From the NCBI GenBank assembly GCA_947575235.1, contig CANPMT010000007.1:1-64000 (forward strand): a stretch of 64,000 bases of DNA, written 5' to 3'. The notes beneath the pieces are model-generated. The model ran no database searches. It saw nothing but the letters and a program-made list of their open reading frames with translations, and was not told where the DNA came from. Of the stretch, positions 47,921-58,661 are shown piece by piece; the stretch's first letter is position 1, and every line of letters starts with the position of its first letter. The stretch is from an uncultured Porphyromonadaceae bacterium. Lineage in GTDB: Bacteria > Bacteroidota > Bacteroidia > Bacteroidales > Muribaculaceae. The translations under genes and the position numbers were made by a program.

Positions 47921-48934
47921 TTATTTATAAGAGAAAGAGAATTCCGTAAGCGAATTCTGGCGGTCGCGCATCACGAGATTATCCTCCAGAGTCACTTTGC
48001 AAGAGCCTTTAGCTCCGGTGGCCTCATCAGCCACATAGCTGATTTCGTATGAGGCATTGAGCTGGATATTGTCGCGATCCTTGCTTCCCCAGGCGTTGAG
48101 TGCTCCATGGTAGGTGTATTTACCGGAGCCGGAGGCAGTGCAGTCCGGGGAGTCAGTCGTTATTTTGACGCCGCCGTCATCCGAGAAATTCAGAAGGAGT
48201 GTGCAGGTCAGGGTTTTCTCAATCGTATTGCCCGACGCATTCACCACATCGACATTATGTGAGAACTCATACGCACACTGAGTGAGCGAGCGAGTGGTGA
48301 GATAACGGAGGTCAGCTTTCTCCCAGTTGGTGGCCGTACACTGGTAGGTGGATAAATTACCATTTACGTCAATGGTCTGTTTCCCACGGCTCAGCCAGCA
48401 TCCTGCCCATTGGTTCTTGTAGTCAATGGCATAGAGGGTGTAGTCTTTCTCCTCAAGGATATCAGTTGAGGCAGAGGCAATCTTCACCGGAAGCACGTAG
48501 TGCAGTCCGGTTGACTTCGGGTCAGCGAAGAAAGCATCCTCGAGATGTACAGGGAGATAGCCGAGCAGCTCACCCTTCTTGATTGTCACACGGGTGTCGC
48601 CGAGTGTGTAATAGTTCTCCGGAAGAATCTCCACTTTCTCTCCGTTTGAGTAATAAGCACCGTCAAGGAGGGTGGGGTCAATCTCTAATTGCACCCAGCG
48701 GTTTGATTTGTTGGTGTTGACACCACCCAGCACGGGACATATGTTCACAATGTGCTGGTTGTCAAGGGTAGTGTCAAATTCGCCATCCTCTCCTAAGGTG
48801 ACAGTGCGTATTGGCGACTGTTTGGCAAAGTAGATTGCCTGACGGTCAAAGTCAGGAAAGTCCTGATTGCCGTTCTGGCAGCCTGTGAACATGGCTGCCA
48901 CGCCCAATGTATATATTAAAAAGTTATGTTTCAT
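47921..48934 (-). CDS. DUF1735/DUF4361-like surface lipoprotein (putative glycan-binding, XusE-like position)
   Basis: lipobox AMFTGC; position between susD and the GH10 gene; beta-rich. Confidence 0.7.
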   Translation of the reverse strand: MKHNFLIYTLGVAAMFTGCQNGNQDFPDFDRQAIYFAKQSPIRTVTLGEDGEFDTTLDNQHIVNICPVLGGVNTNKSNRWVQLEIDPTLLDGAYYSNGEKVEILPENYYTLGDTRVTIKKGELLGYLPVHLEDAFFADPKSTGLHYVLPVKIASASTDILEEKDYTLYAIDYKNQWAGCWLSRGKQTIDVNGNLSTYQCTATNWEKADLRYLTTRSLTQCAYEFSHNVDVVNASGNTIEKTLTCTLLLNFSDDGGVKITTDSPDCTASGSGKYTYHGALNAWGSKDRDNIQLNASYEISYVADEATGAKGSCKVTLEDNLVMRDRQNSLTEFSFSYK

Positions 48935-48986
48935 TTTTTTAAGTGATTTTAGATTGTATCGGAAGCCGACACATCAATGAGGATTA

Positions 48987-50753
48987 TTACCAACCTGCGT
49001 TCTGTTTAAGCTCGCTGAATTTGATGATCTCACTGTTTGGAATCGGACCGAAGAACATGTGATCCTGATAATTACGGGTATCCACGTCAAAGATTTTGTA
49101 GGTCATTCCGGTGATTTCCATACCTTTGGCAGTCTCGTTGAGATTTGCCTTCCAGCGGCGGAGGTCCCAGAAGCGGTGACCCTCGAACGAAAGTTCGATT
49201 CTGCGTTCATTGCGGATAAGATCGCGCATCGCGTCTTTGCTTGCTTTGGCTTGTTCAAGATAGGGATCTCCATTTTCCAGTCCGATTCCGGCACGCTGGC
49301 GTATGGCCTTTATGACATCGTAGGCGGAATAGCTGTGGCTACCGTTTCCGGTCGGTCCCCAGGCTTCGTTGGCAGCCTCGGCATATATGAGGAACATCTC
49401 GGTGTAACGGATTCGGGGCGTTATATGATATTCTTCGCTCTGTCCGTTGGGGTCGAGAGATATGTCCTGACGAAGAAGCTTGCGCAGATAGTAGCCTGTT
49501 CTTGTAGATGAACCCTGAAGCATATTGAGCGCATCATTGTTAGTGCCGTCGGCAGCTGTGGTGATCACAGTGTTGGTAATGGCAGAAGTCATGCCGTTGT
49601 AAGTGACGTATGCTGCGAGACGCGGGTCACGACCGGTGTAGGGATCCTGAGGATTGTAACCGGAGTTGCCGTCAGAGATGGGATAGCCGTTAACCATAGG
49701 GAAGGCATCTACAAAATTCTGGGTCGGGTTGACACGTCCCTTACCATATACTGTCGGGGGATAATTATCCTCCTCAAGGCTCCTGCTTTTGGCACGGGAA
49801 CCGGTCCAGAGATATTCAGCCGGCATATGTGTCTGCGAGAAAGAGGCGATGTCATCAGTGTTGCAATACCATGTGAAGCCGGTAGGGTCGATACCGTTCA
49901 CGCCATTGATATGGTCAAGAACCACGGCAGCCGCGTCAGCAGCCTCTGTCCATGATATTCCGGAAGCAGAGTTGAAAGCAGGACTTGCCCCGAGAAGGTT
50001 GAGCTTTGCGAGGAAAGCCTCCACAACACGACCCGAGATACGTCCTACGAAATTGGATCCGAACACACGGTTCACCTGAGCTGCCTGTGCACCTGGGTAA
50101 TGCCCCTGTATGCGCTGCATCTCGGAAGCATCGCCATATTCCCAAGGAAGAATCTCGAGAGCTTTCCCGGCATCCTCGCGAATCTGCCTCACACAATCCT
50201 GGAATGATGCTCGGGGGAGATTGAAATTGCTGTTTTCAGTGGCGAAGTCGGTCACTATGGGAGCACCGAGCAGTTCACCGTCGGCTGTGAAACCGGCGTG
50301 TCCCTGCAGCAGGTAGAAATTATACATTGCACGTAGTGCGTATGCCTCGGCAGTCTCACGGTCGCGGAACATCTCTGATACCATCTCGTCAGACGACCAT
50401 TTCACGTCGTTCACTTTCGAGAGGAAGAGATTGATGTAAAGGATAGCCGAGCGGCATCCGGTCCACTGGTCAACGGGATTGTTGTCTGAGGTCCAGCTTC
50501 CGGCCGCCATCTTGCGGTAGGAATTGTCGTTGTCATTGCTCACTGCGTCGTCAGTGGCGACCTCGCTGAAGCTATAGTCCCCGCAAGGGATACGTGTATA
50601 GGCGTTGGCCAGTATGCCATCGGCATAAGGGGCGTTGTTGTCTGCCTGGTCAAGGTCCTGATTGTTCTCGATTGCCGGTTCAAACAGGTCATCACAAGAT
50701 GACATACCTATTGTCATTGCGGCCGCACAGGCGAGATATATGAATTTTTTCAT
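48987..50753 (-). CDS. SusD-like (RagB/SusD) lipoprotein
   Basis: lipobox GMSSC; MRDLIRNERRIELSFEGHRFWDLRRWK. Confidence 0.95.
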   Translation of the reverse strand: MKKFIYLACAAAMTIGMSSCDDLFEPAIENNQDLDQADNNAPYADGILANAYTRIPCGDYSFSEVATDDAVSNDNDNSYRKMAAGSWTSDNNPVDQWTGCRSAILYINLFLSKVNDVKWSSDEMVSEMFRDRETAEAYALRAMYNFYLLQGHAGFTADGELLGAPIVTDFATENSNFNLPRASFQDCVRQIREDAGKALEILPWEYGDASEMQRIQGHYPGAQAAQVNRVFGSNFVGRISGRVVEAFLAKLNLLGASPAFNSASGISWTEAADAAAVVLDHINGVNGIDPTGFTWYCNTDDIASFSQTHMPAEYLWTGSRAKSRSLEEDNYPPTVYGKGRVNPTQNFVDAFPMVNGYPISDGNSGYNPQDPYTGRDPRLAAYVTYNGMTSAITNTVITTAADGTNNDALNMLQGSSTRTGYYLRKLLRQDISLDPNGQSEEYHITPRIRYTEMFLIYAEAANEAWGPTGNGSHSYSAYDVIKAIRQRAGIGLENGDPYLEQAKASKDAMRDLIRNERRIELSFEGHRFWDLRRWKANLNETAKGMEITGMTYKIFDVDTRNYQDHMFFGPIPNSEIIKFSELKQNAGW

Positions 50754-50774
50754 TGTATTCTTCCGATTTTTAGT

Positions 50775-53597
50775 TTAGAAATCAATGCGAACACCAAGAT
50801 TGTAGGAGCGGCACTGAGGAACACCCCCTACATTCATCTCAAGGTATTTGCGCTCCTTGCTGATAGTGGCGAGATCGTTGGCATCGACAAAAATCTGCAG
50901 CCCTTTCACAAACTTATCCGCAAACATCTTTGAGGGGAACTCGTAGGTGAGCTGAATCTTGTTGAGATAGAATGCGGATGTGGAATAGGTCCAGAAATCC
51001 GAGTCAACGAAATTCAGTTCGCCACCTTGGGTGGTGAGACGAGGGTAAGTGGCGGTCTCGGCTGTCTCGGGAGTCCAGCGGCCACGCACAACCTCTGAAT
51101 ACTTCCGGTTGCCATACACCCACATATATTTCCCTTTTGCATCAGAATCGTCGTTGCTGCCCTTGATACCCATCCCTCCGGTAGAGCCAGAACCTGCGGC
51201 GAAGAGGGTGAATCCTTTCCATCCGAGAGTAAGGTTTATGCCGTAACAGAAAGGAGCGTTCCATTTTCCGAGCTGCACTTTGTCACGCTCATCAATAATA
51301 CCGTCGTTGTTCTGGTCCTTGTATTTGAGGTCGCCCGGACGGGTATTGTTGTTGATTTTGGCAGAAGATGCCACATCCTCCTCATCTTTGAAGAATCCGA
51401 GACATTGATATCCGCGCAGAGCGTCAATAGGGGCTCCCTCGGTCTTGAGCCAGTCATATTCAGCAATCTCCGAGATGCGGGTGTTCTTTGAAGTGTAATA
51501 CATTCCGTTGAATCCCACGCCTACATTGAAATCACCAAACTCTTTTTTAAGGTTGAGGCTGAAGTCAAAACCGGTGCGTCGCTGGTTGTTGTAGTTGATG
51601 TAAGGACGCAGATCACTCACAGGCCACCATGTCTGGAAATAGTTGGGATAGAGGCTTGCCGGAATTGTGAGCTGGTCATTGAGGTTTATGTTGAAGAAAT
51701 TGGCGCTGAAATTTACCAGATTGTCAAGCAATACAGCATCCAGACCAACTGTGAATTCCTTGCGGGTGACAAACTTGAGGTCGAGATTCTCACCACGGGT
51801 GGCATCAGTGGTGTGGATGGCGTCGTTAGTCTCGCTCCATCCCCACCATGTGGCCTGGTCGGTGAAAATACCCTGATACATATAGTAGCTCTGTATATCC
51901 AGGTCCTCTTTCACGGCTCCGAGGCTTGTGGTGAGTCTCAGCTGGTTGACCCATGAGCTATCCTTGAGCCAGTTCTCGTTAGAGATCATCCAGGCAAGAG
52001 TCCCCACAGGGGAGAAACCATTGCGGTGTCCCGGTGCGAGTTTTGAGGAATGCACGCCAACTCCGGTGAACTCAGCGAAATAACGGTTGTCGTAGTTATA
52101 GTTGAGGTTTATGCCGAGATTCACGTTTGAGGTGCGGTGGTATTCACCTGCAGTAGACTGCTGCCAGCCATTTACAAGAGCCATCGCACTCACATTATGC
52201 ACACTGTTGAAGGTGTTCTTATAGTCGAAATGCGCGTTCCAGAGCATAGTCTGTGCCTCCTTGCTCTCACTCACATTCTGTGTGGCAGTCTTTTTATCCT
52301 GACCGAATTTGGTGAGATCCACGATAGCCGGATAGCCGAGCGCGTCATCCCATGTAGCCTGGTAGGTGGCATATTCATTATTGATAGATGTCACGTATGA
52401 AGTGGCATAGTCAACAGCAAACTGTGTATGGAATGAGAGCCCCTTCAACACACGGGCCAGATCCATGTCGATACCGATATTGAACTGGAAGAAGCGGCTT
52501 GTGGCTGTGTTATGACCGGCGGCATACATGGCGGCAAAGGGGTTGGTCATGTTGTTCTGTGTGCCACCGAGGATATACTTTCCGTCAACTATATAGTTTG
52601 AATTGTTGACGTAAGTCATGGCATTCTTGCAGCTCGGGTCAATCATCGAAATCGGGATTAGCGGCACAAGGGGGGAGGCTCCGGGGTTGGTGGGACGCAG
52701 TGTCGCTGATTCCACCCAGTAATTGGCATTGTCACGGCGCACATCGCTGAATGAAGCAGCCGTGTTGACGTAGCCTGACAGCCAATCGTTGATGCGCAGG
52801 TCAATATTGCCGCGCACGCTCAGGCGGTTATCCTTGTTCTTTTTACCCTCGCCGAAATTAGTGAGGTCATCGTTATGATTGAAAGAGACATTGGCATAGA
52901 ACTTTGCGAACTGTCCACCCCCGCGGAACTCCGCTGTTGCGTCATAGCTCATATAGTTCTTCTTCAGATAATCGCTTGAGAAGAAGTTGGTGTCGGGATA
53001 ACGGTAGATGTTGTTGCCGGTCGAGTAGTTGTAGATGTCGCTCTGAGAGAAAGCCGGAGAGAGTCCGTCGTTGCGGAGAGCTTCGTTATAGAGGGTCATA
53101 TACTCGGCGGAACCGAGATATTTGGGATAGCTTTTCGGCACATTGAGAGTGGCGCCACCATGCACGCTCACCTGCAGACCGTCATTGTTGCCACGTTTGG
53201 TTGTGATGAGAATCACGCCATGGGATGCACGGCTTCCGTACAAGGCCACGGCAGCCGCACTCTTCATGAATGTGATTTTTGAAATCTCGGAGGGGCGCAC
53301 CGTCCCGCTTTCGCGTGGCACACCGTCAACCAAGACAAGGGGATCACCCATGTTCCAGAGCTGACCGTTATATCCTGCCACGAGCGAGGCCATGTCGGCG
53401 AGACTGTAGGTCATGCGGTCTTTGTCAAATAGTTTCTCCACATCTATCTCATCCACCCCCGCGGGAAGGTCCATGGCCTCGACGGTGCGGAAAGCCATAT
53501 TAACCTTGGCCGTGTCGGGCAGAACCTCGGCGAAGGTAGCCAGGGGGCATGTCGCGGCAAGAAGCGTGATTATCGTTGATATATATTCGGTTTTCAT
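50775..53597 (-). CDS. SusC-like TonB-dependent receptor lacking the N-terminal carboxypeptidase-regulatory-like domain
   Basis: VLVDGVPRESGTVRPSEISKITFMKSAAAVALYGSRASHGVILITTKRG plug; 940 aa. Confidence 0.93.
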   Translation of the reverse strand: MKTEYISTIITLLAATCPLATFAEVLPDTAKVNMAFRTVEAMDLPAGVDEIDVEKLFDKDRMTYSLADMASLVAGYNGQLWNMGDPLVLVDGVPRESGTVRPSEISKITFMKSAAAVALYGSRASHGVILITTKRGNNDGLQVSVHGGATLNVPKSYPKYLGSAEYMTLYNEALRNDGLSPAFSQSDIYNYSTGNNIYRYPDTNFFSSDYLKKNYMSYDATAEFRGGGQFAKFYANVSFNHNDDLTNFGEGKKNKDNRLSVRGNIDLRINDWLSGYVNTAASFSDVRRDNANYWVESATLRPTNPGASPLVPLIPISMIDPSCKNAMTYVNNSNYIVDGKYILGGTQNNMTNPFAAMYAAGHNTATSRFFQFNIGIDMDLARVLKGLSFHTQFAVDYATSYVTSINNEYATYQATWDDALGYPAIVDLTKFGQDKKTATQNVSESKEAQTMLWNAHFDYKNTFNSVHNVSAMALVNGWQQSTAGEYHRTSNVNLGINLNYNYDNRYFAEFTGVGVHSSKLAPGHRNGFSPVGTLAWMISNENWLKDSSWVNQLRLTTSLGAVKEDLDIQSYYMYQGIFTDQATWWGWSETNDAIHTTDATRGENLDLKFVTRKEFTVGLDAVLLDNLVNFSANFFNINLNDQLTIPASLYPNYFQTWWPVSDLRPYINYNNQRRTGFDFSLNLKKEFGDFNVGVGFNGMYYTSKNTRISEIAEYDWLKTEGAPIDALRGYQCLGFFKDEEDVASSAKINNNTRPGDLKYKDQNNDGIIDERDKVQLGKWNAPFCYGINLTLGWKGFTLFAAGSGSTGGMGIKGSNDDSDAKGKYMWVYGNRKYSEVVRGRWTPETAETATYPRLTTQGGELNFVDSDFWTYSTSAFYLNKIQLTYEFPSKMFADKFVKGLQIFVDANDLATISKERKYLEMNVGGVPQCRSYNLGVRIDF

Positions 53598-53618
53598 GAT
53601 TTAAGTAGCTTTACATTG

Positions 53619-55502
53619 TTACCATCCGGGATTCTGGGGGAAGTCGGCTGAGAGCTCGCAGTCTGATTTCTTGAGGGGGAACCAGTAATGTTTCTCGTCG
53701 TAGTTACGTTTCACGATTACACTCTCATGCAGACCGCTCACCGCGTTGTTTTCGGGGTGTGAGGCATCAAACTCACCGCTGCGGGTAAATTCGAGCGAGG
53801 TCTTCTCGGCATACTCAGGAGCTGTGAGCAGAAGCCATCGGCGAAGGTCGGTCATGCGGTGTCCCTCGAATGAGAGCTCTACGGCACGTTCGCGGCGCAG
53901 TTCGCTCATGAACCCGTCAAGATTGCCTGAATACTTGGCGTTGACCTCAGCGGCTCCGGCACGGTTGCGTATCACGTTGAGGGCATCGAGAGCTGACCGT
54001 GTGAATTTTGCGGAACGTCCGGCAGGTGTGCCGTATCCTTCGGCGGCAGCCTCGGCATACATCAGATATACATCGGCGAGACGCATATAACTTATGCCGA
54101 TTGTGAACTGAGGCGACCATCCCCAGCCATCGTCATATCTGTTGCATGTGGGGTGAAGGAATTTCTTCAGGGCATATCCTGTGCGCGAGCCATGGTTGAC
54201 ATCGCGTGAGGCACCATCGGTGAAGAGTTCTATATTGGGAAGGTCACACTGATAGTTGTCGGTGATAAGGCAACCGTCAAACACGATATCATTGTAGAAA
54301 CGAGGGTCGCGGTCCTTCCATGGATGTGTGGGGTCGTAGCCTGAATCGGGGTCAGTGATCGGAAGACCATTCGCCATGCCGTAGAAATCAACATAATTGG
54401 CGCAAGGGCTGAGATTGAGGCCACCACCGTCAGGATGATAAGGCACAGGCACATACTGAAGAGCCAGTCCATAACGTGTGTTCTGCCATGGCGACCATTC
54501 CGGGGCGCGGAAGATGGCCTCAGTAGAACCCGGGGTAAGACCGTTCTGACCATAGCTGTAAAAAACGTCAGCTATATTATCATATGTCACGAGAGAGTAT
54601 ATGCTCTGCCCACCCTCGACGTATGATAGAGCCTCGCCGAGAGCGTCAGCTGCACGTTTGCAGAAATCCTCGTTATATGAGGCTACCCCTGTCGATACCT
54701 TGTTCATCAGCGGCGAGCCGGCCCAGAGGAGGTTCTTGCCAAGATATGCCAGAGCCATCACTTTATTTATACGGAGCTGATTGTTGCCGTTGGTAATCAC
54801 ACTGATGCCGGCTTTATCCCAGTCAAGAGGGAGAAGGTCGGCGGCGCGTCGGAAATCCTCGGCCGCTTTCTCGGCACATTCGTGATAGCTCAGACGCGGA
54901 CGTGAGAGGTCGCCGCTCGGGTCGAGAGTCTCGTCAAGATAAGGCAGGCCTCCGAAATACTGCATGAGCATGAAATGATACCATCCGCGGAAGAAGAGGA
55001 GCTGACCCTCGATGGCTTTCTTCTGGTCGGCGGTGGCATCGGTGAGCAGGTCAAGATTCTGCAGACCGAGGTTGCATTTGCGGATACCCCACCATGCGCA
55101 TGGCCAGAGCCCTTTGTTGAATCGTATCGCGTCAGCAGCCGTGCCATTGCGTTCGGCACTGAACGCTGCACGGTCAAGCCAGCCGGTGCCCCAGCCGTCA
55201 TGCTCGCTTTGCCATCCCCAGAAATCACCGTTGTCAACCTTATATACCATATGGTAGTTTACATCGGCGCTGATCACCTCGTCGTCACCCCAGTTGAAGG
55301 AGTTGCTCCAATAACCCTTCGCGAAGTTGGGTATATTGTCATAAAGCTCCTCTACGAAACCCTGGAAGTTGGTGAAGTTCTTGTAGGGGTCGACAGCTGA
55401 AATGTCAGACTCCTCTGACTTGTCAAGATAGTCAGAGCAGCTACCGAGTGAGAGAGTGGCAGCTGCGAAGGCCATCAATATATATTTGTTAAGATTCTTC
55501 AT
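53619..55502 (-). CDS. SusD-like (RagB/SusD) lipoprotein
   Basis: lipobox LGSC; FMSELRRERAVELSFEGHRMTDLRRWL. Confidence 0.95.
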   Translation of the reverse strand: MKNLNKYILMAFAAATLSLGSCSDYLDKSEESDISAVDPYKNFTNFQGFVEELYDNIPNFAKGYWSNSFNWGDDEVISADVNYHMVYKVDNGDFWGWQSEHDGWGTGWLDRAAFSAERNGTAADAIRFNKGLWPCAWWGIRKCNLGLQNLDLLTDATADQKKAIEGQLLFFRGWYHFMLMQYFGGLPYLDETLDPSGDLSRPRLSYHECAEKAAEDFRRAADLLPLDWDKAGISVITNGNNQLRINKVMALAYLGKNLLWAGSPLMNKVSTGVASYNEDFCKRAADALGEALSYVEGGQSIYSLVTYDNIADVFYSYGQNGLTPGSTEAIFRAPEWSPWQNTRYGLALQYVPVPYHPDGGGLNLSPCANYVDFYGMANGLPITDPDSGYDPTHPWKDRDPRFYNDIVFDGCLITDNYQCDLPNIELFTDGASRDVNHGSRTGYALKKFLHPTCNRYDDGWGWSPQFTIGISYMRLADVYLMYAEAAAEGYGTPAGRSAKFTRSALDALNVIRNRAGAAEVNAKYSGNLDGFMSELRRERAVELSFEGHRMTDLRRWLLLTAPEYAEKTSLEFTRSGEFDASHPENNAVSGLHESVIVKRNYDEKHYWFPLKKSDCELSADFPQNPGW

Positions 55503-55517
55503 TTTGATATTTCCCTT

Positions 55518-58500
55518 TTAAAGTTCAAACTTAAGACCGAGGTTGAAACGGCGCACAGTAGGATAAGCACCCTGGGTGGCCAGACCGGTACCGGCGAAGT
55601 TCGACTCACGGTCATCCGGCATACGGCTCCATACCCAGAGGTTGTTGCCGTTGAGATAAAGCTTCAAGGAATTGAGACCAATCTTCTTCACCCAGCCCGA
55701 TGTCCATGTGTAGGCAATCTCGGCATTCTTCAGACGAACGTAAGAGCCGTCATAGTGATAGCGGGTACCCTCGTAATAGCTCGGAGTGGAGCTCCAGCGG
55801 GGCATGGGATTGCCGTCAGGATTAGCCGCCGACCAATAGGAACCCTCCTCATACACCGTATTGAGGTGATTTGCAAGAGAGGTGAATCCCACATAACGGC
55901 TCACATTTGTCACGCCATAGAACTGTACGAATGCGCTGAAACCCTTCCACTCGAAACCTACGGTGGCATTATACGTATTCTCAGGACTTCCGGTGAAACT
56001 ATATGGCGCGGAGTCGTTGGTGTCAATCACACCGTCGGCATTATAGTCAGCTATTATAAACTGTCCGGGGAGTTTCTGATTGTCGTTGGTGTTATGGTTG
56101 GTCATGCCGATTACCTGGTCCCAGGTCTGGGCTATGCCGGCGCTGTAGTACGAATGGTCCTGTCCGATTGCGAATCCTGTCTTTTTCTGATAGTCGGGAG
56201 AGAGAGCAGGGTCATCGTAGTGCAGAATCTTGTTCTTGGCATGGGTCATTGCGAAGTTGCCCCATACATACCAGTCGCCGAAACGGTGGTTGAGACGCAG
56301 CTCCAATTCAAAGCCGGTTGACTTCACACGTCCGAGGTTGGCTGTGGGTGCGCTGCCGCCGAGATAGGAGGGTACTGCACGGTCGGAGCCGGTGACGAGG
56401 ATGTCATTACGTTTCTCAGAGAAGAACTCGAAGTTACCTCCGATCTCACCATTGAAGAATGAGTAATCAATACCGAGATTCTGCTTTATGGCCTTCTCCC
56501 AATGCACATCAGGATTCCCCATCGCTTTCTCAAAATACCAGATATATGGACTGAGGATATTGTTGCCCAATCCATGGAACGATTGTCCGCCATAGCCGAG
56601 CTGGTCGGCGTATAGCCATCTGGCCGGGACGTAGTCGTCGCCGACCTCACCGTAAGAATAGCGGATCTTGAGGCTGCTCAATGCCGGGCGTGCCCATGAC
56701 ATGAATTTCTCATTAGATATCATCCATCCCACCGCACCGGAGTTGAAGAATGCGAAGCGATGCTTCACACCGAAACGTTCAGAACCGTTGTAGGCACCGT
56801 TGTATTCAGCAAAATAACGGTCGTCGAAATTATATGTAAGACGGAAAGCCCAGTCCTCACGATAGTTTGTGAAGTCATTTCCGTAGGTGTTCTCAGTGCG
56901 GTTGAACACACCCATAGCGCTCACATCATGTTTGTCGGCGAAATTGTTAGCCCAGTAGAGCTGTGCCTGATAGAAGAGGTTGCGCTGGGTGGCGTAGTTG
57001 TCAACCTCACCGCCGTTGGTGGCCCAATGCACGCCTTCCGTGAAATCGAATCCGGTTTTTGAATCATCCGGCCTGGCGATAGTAACCTCACCGGTGAGAG
57101 GGTCGATCCATTTCATCTGGTAGTTGTTATTCTCGTCATTGATTCCACGGTGACGCTCAATGAAAGTGTTGTCCCATGAAACAAGAGCGGAGACCTTGAG
57201 TCCGGATGTTATGAAACTTAAATCCTGTTCAATTGTGAAGTCGGTATTGATGCGTGTTGTGGTGGTTTTCTCCATACCACGAGTGGCGAGATTGGAGATT
57301 GAGTTTGGTGCGGCCTGAGAATCCTTTGGATAATATCCCCATGTGCCGTCGGAATAACGTGGAAGGAAGGCATCCGGTGGAGCGGAATATGCAGCCTGCC
57401 AGAGCTGTGTGGCCTGGAAGTCAGTGTCTGGGGTGTTCCAGGGACTCTTCTTCTGAGCGTGCATACCGAATAGGTTCACCTTGAAGAGAGTGGTCCGGGT
57501 AATCTGGAAGTCAAGGTTGGAGCGTGCGTTGACACGGTTGTAACCGTATCCTCCCTTGTATCCACGACCGTTATCCCATTCACGGAAAAGGTCGCCCTCA
57601 GAGAGGAAGTCGACAGATGCGAAATATTTCACACTCTTCGTACCGCCTGATATATTCACAGCCGGGTTATAGCTCATGGCAGTGCGTTTGAAGAGTTCAT
57701 TCTCCCAGTCGACGTCGGCATATCGTTCCCATTCGTCACCCGGGTTGCGGTATTTCTGAATCACATCATCAGGATATATGTCAGCCCAGGAGTCGGGAGA
57801 AATGCCGAGTTCGCGTTCGATAGCCTGATTGCGGATCATGATGGCATCAGCCGAGCCCAATTTCTTAGGGAGCTTTGAGGCCACTTTCATAGTCATGTTC
57901 ATCTGGGCGGAAATCTGAGCGCGTCCCTCCTGACCACGTTTTGTAGTAATGAGCACAACACCGTTGGCACCTTTCACGCCATATACGGCAGTGGCAGAGG
58001 CATCTTTAAGCACAGAGATTGACTGTACGGAGCTGATGTCGACCGAGCTCATGGGGCGTTCGATACCATCCACCAGGACAAGAGGAGAGGAACTGTTCCA
58101 GGATGATGTGCCACGGATAACAATCTTCGGATCCTCATCGCCCGGCATACCGGTAGAAGATTCTGTCACAACACCCGGAAGATTACCGGTGAGGGCTGCT
58201 CCCACAGAGGAGACACCACCTGCGCGTGCCAGGGTCTCGCCTGAGGTCTGGGTGATGGCGCCCACAACGGAGGCTTTCTTCTGCTGGCCGTAGCCCACGA
58301 CCACGACTTCTGCAAGTTGCTCGGAATTCTCTTTCATAGTCACGTTTACAAGCGTGCGTCCGTTCACAGTCTCCTCGACAGGCATCATGCCGATGTAAGA
58401 GAAAACTAAGACTGCCGATTTGGCATCGGGCACGTTAATCTCGTAATTGCCATCAATGTCGGTTGAAGTTCCTGTGGAGAGGTTAGACTTCAAACGGACA

Positions 58501-58625
58501 GTGGCACCGATAATCGGTTCACCCGTCTCATCGGTAACGACACCCTTCACTATGGCTGCCAGTCCGCTCACGGAGGAGAGGAGAACCATCAGCACGGGTA
58601 TCAGAATGCGCCTGAATAAATCCAT
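55518..58625 (-). CDS. SusC-like TonB-dependent receptor
   Basis: IVKGVVTDETGEPIIGATVRLK carboxypeptidase-like domain; EVVVVGYGQQKKASVVGAI; SVLKDASATAVYGVKGANGVVLITTKRG. Confidence 0.97.
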   Translation of the reverse strand: MDLFRRILIPVLMVLLSSVSGLAAIVKGVVTDETGEPIIGATVRLKSNLSTGTSTDIDGNYEINVPDAKSAVLVFSYIGMMPVEETVNGRTLVNVTMKENSEQLAEVVVVGYGQQKKASVVGAITQTSGETLARAGGVSSVGAALTGNLPGVVTESSTGMPGDEDPKIVIRGTSSWNSSSPLVLVDGIERPMSSVDISSVQSISVLKDASATAVYGVKGANGVVLITTKRGQEGRAQISAQMNMTMKVASKLPKKLGSADAIMIRNQAIERELGISPDSWADIYPDDVIQKYRNPGDEWERYADVDWENELFKRTAMSYNPAVNISGGTKSVKYFASVDFLSEGDLFREWDNGRGYKGGYGYNRVNARSNLDFQITRTTLFKVNLFGMHAQKKSPWNTPDTDFQATQLWQAAYSAPPDAFLPRYSDGTWGYYPKDSQAAPNSISNLATRGMEKTTTTRINTDFTIEQDLSFITSGLKVSALVSWDNTFIERHRGINDENNNYQMKWIDPLTGEVTIARPDDSKTGFDFTEGVHWATNGGEVDNYATQRNLFYQAQLYWANNFADKHDVSAMGVFNRTENTYGNDFTNYREDWAFRLTYNFDDRYFAEYNGAYNGSERFGVKHRFAFFNSGAVGWMISNEKFMSWARPALSSLKIRYSYGEVGDDYVPARWLYADQLGYGGQSFHGLGNNILSPYIWYFEKAMGNPDVHWEKAIKQNLGIDYSFFNGEIGGNFEFFSEKRNDILVTGSDRAVPSYLGGSAPTANLGRVKSTGFELELRLNHRFGDWYVWGNFAMTHAKNKILHYDDPALSPDYQKKTGFAIGQDHSYYSAGIAQTWDQVIGMTNHNTNDNQKLPGQFIIADYNADGVIDTNDSAPYSFTGSPENTYNATVGFEWKGFSAFVQFYGVTNVSRYVGFTSLANHLNTVYEEGSYWSAANPDGNPMPRWSSTPSYYEGTRYHYDGSYVRLKNAEIAYTWTSGWVKKIGLNSLKLYLNGNNLWVWSRMPDDRESNFAGTGLATQGAYPTVRRFNLGLKFEL

Positions 58626-58661
58626 TTCTTGAGTTAGATTTTAAGTTATTATTAAGGTTAT

